From NCBI GenBank assembly GCA_012295275.1, contig CM022673.1, positions 1,164,105 to 1,228,104 on the forward strand: a DNA stretch of 64,000 bases. Reading direction: 5' to 3'. Made by a program: the position numbers and the translations under genes. The number at the start of each line of letters is the position of its first letter. Position 1 is the first letter of the stretch. The notes under the pieces were generated by a model. That model saw only the letters and a program-made list of their open reading frames with translations, ran no database searches and was not told where the DNA came from. The stretch is from Chrysomallon squamiferum. Its lineage: Eukaryota; Mollusca; Gastropoda; Neomphalida; Peltospiridae. This document shows, one piece after another, positions 12,952-24,300 of this stretch.

Positions 12952-15213
12952 TGTACACTTCCTATAAAATTATAGCAATTTATTGCTAGAATAAAATAAA
13001 TTTAAAAATATTAAAAGAACAAAACAAATACCAATGCAATATTGTATATATGATTCAGTACAAATAAAAATAATATATAATCCCAAGAAAATACTTCAAA
13101 ATAATAACAATTATTTTGAATTGATATTTTTGATCAGTACATTTTGGTAATAACACTCATAATAACAGTAAAATCAACATGGCAATAGATGATGATATTG
13201 CCAAGGCATACAGGAATTCACACTTTCCACCAGAAGCTGAGCTAGGTTCAGAAACAGTTTCAAGGTCATTTGAGGTGACTGCAGTAGTTTCAGCATTTTC
13301 AGTGGTTGTGATAATAGGTGCTGTTGTTGTCATCACTTCTGTTGTTTCAGCAAAAGTAGGTGATGATAATGTTGTTGTTTCTTCAGTTGTCGGTTCTGTT
13401 GTTGTAGTTGCTGAAAAATTCGACAATATATTTTAGTTTAAAAAAAATATATTATTAGTGAGTTGTTAAGAATGTGTAGAATGATAATTTTACATGGATT
13501 ATAAAATTAACTGGGTTTTTTGGGGGGGGGGGTTTAATAATTGAAATAATATATAATTTATTTTTTATCTTTATTAATATTAATTAAAGCATTACATGTA
13601 AAAATTTACTTTTAATGTATAGATATTAATCAGAAGTTTACTATGTAACTCATGAAATGTTTTTATTTTTGTTTATTTTTTTTTTTCTCCTCTCCAGACT
13701 TTTAAATTATAAATACAGAAGTGAGATTTATGATGTATCTTTTATACAAACAGATGTGTACTAGGTATATAACATTCACATTTCATATAAATTAATGAAT
13801 TAATATCTGTTGTGAGACATTGTGAAATCATTTCTGGACAGGGTCTGTTATGTGGACAGTTGTTATGCAAGTGTGTTTGAAACCACAGATGTGATAAATG
13901 TACACTTTACACTGTTCAAAGAAACATGAGATAAAACACAATTAAACCTGAGACAGTGTACACTTTCTGGATGAGTTCTTGTGTGCAACGTGATGAACAC
14001 TGTTTTAATTGATAGTGTTTGTGTAAATACCTTGGAGTTCATTAAAATAACATCTTTGATAAAAATATTAAAGCAAAACAAAAAATACAAAATAAAGTAA
14101 AATGATATAAAAAAAAAACAATAACAATAAAAGTTTAATGTTGTATATTAATATATGTTTATATTAACTATATGTTTCAGTGTATTTTTATTTAAAAAAA
14201 AAAAATTCTGATTAATTTTATTTTAATTTAAGAAAATTTGATTAAGAATACTGCAAAATTAGTTTGATTTTATACAAATGAATGCAAAAATACATCAATA
14301 AACATAATTATAGATTATTATCTATTTTAATCTTTTTGCCTAAAATTGATATACTTGTTGTAGTTGTTGTTGGTGATGTAGTTGGAGACACATCACAGTT
14401 GAAACGTCCATCCATTGAATATCTCTGTTTCATCACTGTATAGGCTTCAATTAACTTCTGGTCACAGTTTTGAACTCTTGGTTCCATGCAGTTTACATAC
14501 TGTTCAAAAGCTCTGAAGTAAATAAAGAAAGAAAGAAAGTTTGAAAAGGAAGAATATAAAGAAGAATAAATATCATTATGCAACATCAAACATTTAGTTC
14601 ATTTGTGTTTGCACCTTAAGATACTCAAAAACAGGACTGTTTATTGAAAGTAAAGATGAGCTGCAATAAAAACTCACATTTGTGCATTGTTCTTAAACAT
14701 TGGTTTAAAATACATATTAAGTAAATAATAGTAATAAGCAAATAAGCAAATACATAGAAATGATACTTAGTCCTGTATGCTCATTTGATTCATCTCAGTT
14801 TTAAATCTTTTGTTTTCTGTAAATCAAGAACTGAAATATCTGTTTATTCATTATTACAACATTTGACTTAAGTCACACAGTACATGTTGCTGTCAACAAA
14901 CAAAACGTGAACTTTTAAGTCAACAAAAATGTTACAAGCTTAAAGCTGGAACATTCTTTAGTGCATGACAGCTGAGAAAAATTCTCATTGTTCCTGCTTG
15001 ATGAGCATTTTCGTTTACATTACATAGTCAGCCTGGGTTGTTATTGATTGAAACCTTCCATGACAATACAGTTGTTTTCTAATTTGGAAGTAAATGAATT
15101 TCAGTTATCTGGTAAATGTGAGATTCACTTTGTGGGCATTCTTGATTTGAAATCCGCTTCACACACTCTCACACACACAGACAGACACATAGACACACAC
15201 ACACACAGACACA

Positions 15214-15251
<38 letters not shown>

Positions 15252-18200
15252 TATACTACACACATTAAATTATATAACTAACAGGAGTAAAGTAACTGCT
15301 AGGCATTTTGTTTTATAGTTTAAACAGTTTACTCAAACACCTGGTCAATTAAGTAACTGTCAGGTAAACTGATGGCAAACATGGACATCTCCTACTGTTT
15401 TGAGACGAACAAATCAACATTGATTCAGAGAAATTGTCGCGACACATCTTTATATGCCTGAACCTTTTGTCTTTTGTTGCTTCTTACAGAGAAGATCTGT
15501 GTGGTGAAGAAACAATTAACAAAGTCCTAGATTAGTAGTCATTTCGATGAAATAACTTGGAAGATGTCATCATGTTTGAATTAGTTTGAACCAGTCTGTG
15601 ATACGTTACGTAAACAGCAGTTAACATGTCATTTTATTTAGTAATGGACAGATTCACAGAAACTGAATTTATATTTGTTGTTATGCTGATTAATTACATT
15701 GTGGATAGGTTGATATACAGAAGTAATGTCATCATATTTGACTTAATTAACCACATCATGGTTAGTCATAATTATTTCCTGTAATTTGTAATTTTATTTA
15801 AGTTAATTAACAAAGTTGATAGTAGATGTATAAACGGTATGACTTGTAATGACATGATATTTGAATTAAAAACTAATTCATGGTTAGTCAAGTACATAAT
15901 TTTCTAGTAATTTGTCATTTTGTTCATGGTAATCAAAAAAATTGTCAGATTTGCAGGAATTAACTTTTAATTAACAAATTTGTAGATTGGTAGAAACATA
16001 GATGAGATAAACTATAATGCTATCATAGTTAAGTTAATTAACCAATTCATGATTAGCTACATACATATTTATTTTTATTTATCTTAATTAACAAAGTTAA
16101 TAATGGTCAAATTTTTGTCAGTAATTTCAGATAGACAGATACATACAGAGGAGGAAATTATGGTCATCTTATTTATCTTAAAGTGTATTTACTTGTAATA
16201 AATTATTTGGTTTGTTAATTAACAGTTGTAGGTAGTCTGAGGAGATAACTTGTATTATGTCTAAGTTCATTAACAGTTTTATGGTCCGTCAAATACATAA
16301 CATTTTGTTTGTTACATTTCATTATATTTTTATGACTTAATAAAATTAAAAATGGACAGATAAATAAGAATAAACATTTAATTAGGTTCACCTTAATTAA
16401 CAAAGTAGTTGATAGATGCCTTGAGGAGATGATTTTCAGTAAATCATCATATTTGAAATACGTAAATAAATAATAAATTTGAAAAAAATGTTTGACAGTT
16501 TTATAATTTTACAGAAAATGTGTTATATTTATTGCAGAGTGTAAAAGTAAAATGCATAGAATTAAATTTCTTTAAGTCTTCTCCAGTTTGAAAGATAGAA
16601 AAAGCAACGCATAGAAAAAGAAAATAACTTGTGTAAAATGCTAATATTGCAGATGCCTGTTTGGGTAAAAAGCTAAAACCTTGTGTGCAGCAGATATGTG
16701 TAAACAAATTATGTGCAAACATGCAAATATTTTTCTTTGTGCATTTGCAGCAATTTGTAAAAATGTTTCACCTTAAAATCATGTCACTTCAAAAGTTATT
16801 GTGCTTTACAAAACAATGGTAGTTGTACTTTAAATATTTACTGTTCTTCACACTTTGTGGATAATTTAGAATCTTAGGATTATTAGTGTGTGTGTGTGTG
16901 TGTGTAAATTGAAATTATAATTCATATTTTTCTAAAGAAGTTTATTTATTTATATTTTTGACTATCATAATTTATTGAATTTGCTGACAGTTATTAATTT
17001 TATTTTTTATTATTCAAAATAATTTTCAGACTTAAATAAAATTGTTTTAGTATTTGAAAAGAAATATTTTATAATTATTTTTAAAAATATTGTTTTGTTT
17101 TGTCATATTTTGATTCTGCAGGCATGATGTTAAAAAAAGAATTGTAATTTTCTTTTTAGCTGTTATTTTAACTAGACATTTTAGCTATTTAAGATATCTT
17201 TGCATTAAAAAAAATAAAAAGTTATTTTTATTAATTTTAAATATAGATAGAGTCAATTATTTCTTTTTAAAGTTTTAAATATTTAAGAATGTTGTCAAAT
17301 AATTTGTTGTTTTCATTATATATAACACATTTAAATAAATAAATAAATAAATCAATCTGTTTTACTCTAAAACATCTAAGATATTAGAACAACATAAGTA
17401 TTTAAGAGTGTTGTGTCGTTTGTGTTACAACTGTATCAGTGATATGTGGTAACACTAAGTGTTTAATTACATGTTTCAATGTAAATAATTAAAAAAATAC
17501 GTGACATAGGAAAAGTGTCTTACTGGCATATCTGATAGTGTGTTGAATGAGGGCTCTTGCCTGCCCGGTTGAGGTTTTCACGAGGTTTGCTGCATGCATA
17601 GAGAGCTTCAATGACATTCTTATCACTGCAGCCGTGACTGACTGAAAGAAAACAGAAACATGAAAGTTATCACATTTGAATAACCTGCCTTTCAAATATG
17701 CTAGTCATTGCAGAACAATATTTATAATTTTCTAAAATGCAACCCAACATGTTATATATTTTTACCACATATGTTGGAATTAGTCGTGACGTTCAGTGCA
17801 GACAATAGCTGTTCAAATTGGGAACGTTGTTTTATGAAATCTTATTTGAGCTATTTCTTTGTCTTAAATGTTAGAATAAAAAATGAAGCACCTTTTTCTT
17901 TTATTTTTAAAATGATTTTTTTTTTTTTTTTTTTCTTGTCCATATTGGGACTATAATATATGAAATATATGTTAATTATTTCTTTTGTCTTTAAATATGT
18001 CATATAATATGCATTTTTTAATCTATTTATTTATTTTTATTTTTTTATTATTATTTGTCCTACCAATATAATTTCTGAAAAATGTATTTCAGTTTTCACC
18101 TTTGCGGATTGGGAATATAATTTCTGAAACATGTTGACTATTTCTTTATCTGAATTTTTGTAGTTTTCTTTCTTATTTTTTTCTTTTTATTTTTTAAGGG

Positions 18201-18588
18201 AGAAAGTAAAAACATTTGTATTAATACATAGTAAGGGCCACAATTTTTAAAATGTTTATTTCATGACCTAATGCACATGTTTTATCTTTTTTGTCCCAAA
18301 CTATTACATCATGTATGAATTAACTGACAAATATTCAGATATATCAAATTAATATGAGTGTTTTGCTTCATTTTATAAAGTTATTCACAAAATATTTTCC
18401 ATTATAACATTATTATTTCTTGGGTGGTTTTTTGTTTGTTTTATTGTGCTATTATTATTATTATTATTGTTATTTTATCATCATTATCATATCAATATTG
18501 TTATTATTATCATCATTATCATTATCATTATCCTCATCAATTAAATTATTATTATTATTACTATTATGATGATGAAGATGTTTTAATT

Positions 18589-18640
<52 letters not shown>

Positions 18641-19438
18641 TTATTGTTGTCATTGACATTAATTCTTTTGTAAATTCCATTTTTCTTCTTTTGATTTGAA
18701 TATACATACTGATATTTTGTATCCTGTTTGTTTGAAAATATTCCAGTGAAGCATACAAATTATCTTATTCAAAACACTGTTGGGTGTGAGACAGGTAATG
18801 GCCATGGAGGTAAACTTTAATTGTTCTTGTGCAGTGAAGTTGTGTTTGTTCTGATGACTTGTCTGAAAACGACAGGTCAACTTGGAAAATCTCACCAGCA
18901 TGTTGGTGTTGTTGTTAGTTTTTAATTTTTGTTTTTTTTCTCTTCAAATTACCATGATGAAGTGGTTACTCACATTTTCACAATTTCTTTTGCTTCGTAA
19001 AACATTTCATATGATCATACAGCATTCTGTGAATTTTGTGATGCTGTTAATAATAAATTTTGTTTCAAATGATTATTTTTGTATTTAAAAATCAAGATAT
19101 TTTTTTCTTTTAATTTATTTTGTTTTACTTCATAAAATATTTCCCAATGAACCAGAGCATTTTGCATATTTTGTCATACAGGTAGTAATAGGTTTTATCT
19201 CAGAGGGTTATTTTTGTATTTAAACATCTAGATATTTTTTGGTTTAAATTATTTTGTTTTGCATTATTCATACCAGTTGATGATGATTTGAAAACAGTAA
19301 AATAATGGAATGTAAAACCATTTCCCACAGTTACTCAGAAACGAAGTAAGATTTCTTTTTTAACCCATTTCAGATTTGTTTCCTTGTTTAAAAGATTTAC
19401 TCATATTAAATCATAGGAAAAGTATGCTACTATTATAA

Positions 19439-19489
<51 letters not shown>

Positions 19490-21266
19490 AAAGAACATAA
19501 ACAAACAGTAAGAAAATATTATTTATTTTCTTATATATTTATTTAATTTCTTAATATTATTACTATTATTATTTTGGTCTTTTAGATAAATAGTATTTAT
19601 AGAATACTTATAGAAGATAATGAATCAACTGTATATCTTAAATAATGCAATTAATTATTTTCTTTTGTTGTTTTTTGTTTTGTTGATTTTAATTGTAACT
19701 GTAAATAAAGGATAAGAAATGTCATTGAAATGATAATAATAATAATAACAATAAAAACAACTATAAACAAAAACAGTAAAGTAAAATAAAATATAAGTAA
19801 ACATAAATTAAAAATTAATTGAATGTAATTATTAAAATCTTAAGTGTGATTATGGTTACATTTAACAAACATGTCAATGGCAATTATTTGATGTCACTTT
19901 GCAGCATTTGAATGTAAAATTCTTTCAAGAAACTTTAAATAAAACATTTTATAAACATTTTAACAATAAATTTAAAAATAAAAAGGAAACAATAATTACT
20001 TTTTTCTTTTTCAAATTACAATTTTACATTTTTTATAATAATAAAATAATAATAAATATAATAAAAAGAACAAATGAAAATCCCAAAATATAAATATTGT
20101 TTAAGTATATGCCATGTTTGGAATGTTTGTTTTGTTGTAAATAACATGTACTTACTCTGTGTTGTTAATCCAAGCAGAAAAACGCTGATATACACCCACA
20201 CAGCCATGTTGTGATTAACAATCCAGAGGTGTTTCATCTTCTTTCTTTTTCCTTTTCTTAAAAAAATTTTGGTTTTCAAAGCAGGATTTCGGTGTTGGCA
20301 GAATTTTAATATTTATCCTGGTTAAATTCTTGCTGTATCACACGCTTCACAAAACAAGCATCTCTGTTTGGAATGATTCGAAAGATGTCTTTAAACACTT
20401 ACACGTTTCTACAATAAATACAGTCAGGGGGGAAAAAACCCCACCTTAATTCGTTGTAGACTTAAAAACTTTTGCTTCTTTTAATTTTTAAAATTGTTTA
20501 TTTTTTAAAATTATGATTTCATTACCAATCACATTTCAGAAATCTTTTCAAAAAAAATATAATATCTTTAACGTCCTTTTTCTTGTTTTTGCGGTTTCGA
20601 AAATTCTTTTGAAACTGTTCCTGACCACCCTTGTGGGATTTTAAGAGGAAGACCTTCCAGGTGAACACAACTGAAGCCAGGATTGTTTGTTTGTGTATTG
20701 AAGTTTTTTGACGCAGTTCTTTGCCCAATGCCGAAATTCACAGGAAGTCGCAGTCAACAGTGAGCAAATTTGTGATAGCTTAAAAACGTAGAAGGGTTTT
20801 TGTTGCAGTTCGTTGCCACTTGTACCAAGTTCATAATTAGAAGTCGAGACCCAATACTATTTGACCATTCTCTCCTGTCACCAGAGTCTAATATTTTCAT
20901 ATTTGTTTTCAAATTCTCTTCGTTTAATTTATGAAGAAATATTTGATTTAAGTCAACATTTTTTTTTTTTTTTTTTTTTTTTTGTACCTTAGTTTTTAAA
21001 GATTACATTCAGGATTTTTATGAAAACAATTAAATACCAAAATTTAATTTTTCAAGAGTAGCTAAACTTACTAGATTTAGTTGTGATGCTTTTAGAAGTA
21101 TGTAATAGTTTTCAAGAGTTCAAAAGCTTCATTTAGTATACTAGAAAATGTAATCATTATTTCACCTTTCACTATTTTTCAAAAGAAATATTTTTTTCTT
21201 GTCTTCTATGTAAAATTTTAACAGAAAATGTAATTATTGTTAAACCATTTTTTCCATAAAGAAAAA

Positions 21267-21310
<44 letters not shown>

Positions 21311-24300
21311 TTAATAATTAAGAGTAATATAAATATTTTTTTCATTCATTTTCATTTTCATTTTTTTTTTCTAAAGTTAATTTCCAAAATAATTTTTTTT
21401 TCTTGTCTCATCCGTGATATTTGTTGGAAAATGATTTATAAGCATACAGTGAAAAATCAACTCATCTGGCAGATCCAGTTTACCATAATGTTATTACTGT
21501 GATTATCAGCTTACCTTCATGTGCAAATATTCATTCTTTGAAATGGAACACATTTACAAAAGCCTTGAAAAGTTGTCAGTTTTATTTGGTTATGTTTGAA
21601 ATTAATAAATGCCAGAAACAAACACAGAGTGAGCAATTTCATTGTTCAGAAGGAAGGTGATGAAGAAGAGAAGATAAAGAAGAGATTTGGGGAGTAGAGA
21701 GAAATGAGAAGGAAACAACTATATAGGTAGACTGATAGATAGATAATAACTAATAATAATAAAATAAAATAAAAAATAATCAGAACAGCTACATTTTATT
21801 TAAAATTTTCTTTTTGTGGCAACTATTATTATCTTATTTACTTGAAATTGGCATTAATAATGTTTTTTGACATAACAAAAAGAAGGAAAAAAATCTTTTA
21901 GAGAGGAGCAAAAAAAATCTTTTAAGAAATCTTTTAAGGGGAAAAAAAAAAAAAAAGATGTTTTTTACAAAATAATTCAGAAAACGAAGTTTTTGAACCA
22001 GTAACCCTCTCCATGTGTCTTTAGGAAAAGCCTGCAGAGACGCATTGATCATCTTTGATTTAAAGGATTTCTCCAAGTTTTTACTTGTTTATCAGTCAAC
22101 AGAGAAAGTGGCCTGTGTAAACAAACATCCGCGGAGAGATTTGTTGATAAATATATGTCGCTTGCTCACACCTGGACGTTTGGTTCACCGTGTTACCAGA
22201 CTGAATCATCTCATGTCAGAAATTCTAGCAGTAACATTTTTAAAACACCATTTAGACATCTTCGTGATTATCATCCAGTGTTGAAATGTAGTTAGTTGTT
22301 TGGTGAATTTCAGTAGTCTTTGGAAATAACTGTTGTTAAACATTAAATGCATACTTTAATTTGTTAAAAAGTAATTTGTGAATTATGTGTCAACAGACTT
22401 TTCAGAAATAAATATTGTTAAACATTAGATACATGCTTTAATTTGTTGCAGTTTGTGAATTATATGTTAACAGACCTTTTAGAAATACTGTTGTTAAACA
22501 TTAAATACATACTTTGATTTGTTATAAAGTAATTTGTGAAATATGTGTAGACAGACTTTTTAGAAATTACTGTTGTTAAACATTAAATACATGAATTAAT
22601 TTGTTGTAAAATAATTTGTCAATTACATATCAGTTTTCAAGATACAGGTAAAACAAATATTTTTAGATAAGTATAATTTCTTCATTTTTTTTTATTTCTG
22701 TGATTAAGACATAGTCTTAAATGAATTGATCAAATATGCCTAATTTTTTCAACAGTGATAAAAAGTTTAATGTTCAAAATAAATAAATAATAATAATCAA
22801 AATAAAAAATTAATGAGAAGACAAAGAAATTGAGCTGGTTACAATATATTGTATTCAGTTTTAATAATTTTGACAGAATTGTTTATCTTCATTAAAAACA
22901 TATATACAAAAATATTTCCTCAAAAGTGAAAAATCAACAGTAGAAAGAAATAAAGAAAAAAGACAAACAAGCTCAACCCCACCCAAAATAAAACACAAAG
23001 ATATATTATAAAAAAAATTCACAATAATAATACTTTAGCTAACAAAAACAATAAAAAAAAAAAAATAAAAAAAAATTGAAAAATAAAATAACAAACAGAA
23101 TAAATAAGCAAAACTAAATAAATAAAGAAGAAACACTGGTAGTGATACTGATACATAAAACAAATCAGTAATGTGTCCATGTCCTATATCCAGCTGATAT
23201 TCTACTGGTCCCATTTCACAAACACATCGTTTTAAAACCTCAGTTTAATTTTTTTAACATTTAATTTTTTTTAATTTCAGAATGAACTGTTTCTGCTGAT
23301 AACTGACCAGGGTTTTCTCACAGAGAGCAATGTTGTCTGGGAAACACTGTCCAACGTGGAAGGTGACTGTCATTTTGTCGATGGCAATTTCCGCACATAC
23401 ACAAAACCTGAACCATCATCTGCAGCTATCGCAGCATCAGAACTTCCCCTCGGAAGTGACCAGCAGATAGATCAAGAGTAAGTGTGTTTTTTATTAATTA
23501 ATTAACTGAATATTATTATTAATACTGTTTTTATTGTCATTTTTATTTTGTTTTATCTTATTTATTTTAAATAATTAACGTGTGTTTCAATATTATTGAA
23601 TTTTAAAAAAAAAAATAAAAAAAAAAATTTTTATCTTTATATTATTGAATGGTTTTTATTTTTTGTTTATATTGATTATTATTTATTATTATCAAAAGTT
23701 TGTTAGTAATTTGTTAATATAATTATATGTCAAATTCTTCTACTTTAAAGCAAAAGGGAGGAAAAAATCACAAAAAAAGACATCTCTAAGAAAGAAAGAA
23801 AAAAATCCATCCCACACCATATTATAATGAAAAACTCCAACAAATAGAAAAAAAAAAAAAATATATATATATATATATATATCAACTCCTGGCCAAAACT
23901 ATTTTTCCCCCCCCAAAACCTACAGTTTTTAAGCCATTCTTGGTTTGTTCATTCAGTGCACAAGGAAATCAATTTTCTTTAGGCTAGTTCTTGAAAACTA
24001 AAGACCAACATAGTCAGAACCTTTTACCTTGGGGACTTGTGTTTTTCTTGAACAGAAGTTTGTCTCTAATCCACGCTGTTATCTATCTGTGTACACAGAA
24101 GTAAAGGAGGGAAGCCAGATTGTTTCAAGTTCTTAAACTTGGCTCTCGGATCATCAAGGCTGAACACGCCAGCATACCTGGGCGGATTCTGACTGTTTGT
24201 TGTTGTGCTGTTGCCTGCTTATGGCTCATTGGAAAATCGAACAAGTTATTTAAATGTGATAATATTTGCTTCAACTTTTGCACACATTTAGTGAGAATTG

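Noticed and set aside
13179-13436. A Val-rich open frame on the plus strand
   Set aside because: It is the antisense shadow of the Thr-rich last exon of the nested gene.
17489-17695. The longest open frame over nested-gene exon 2
   Set aside because: It uses another reading frame. The correct frame, set by the exon 1 and exon 3 phases, yields the Cys pattern; the open one gives no consistent protein.
22015-22284. An 89-codon open frame on the plus strand in MINDY intron 5
   Set aside because: It has no homologous motif and no phase-compatible splice sites with MINDY exons, whose direct 5-6 join matches the family.
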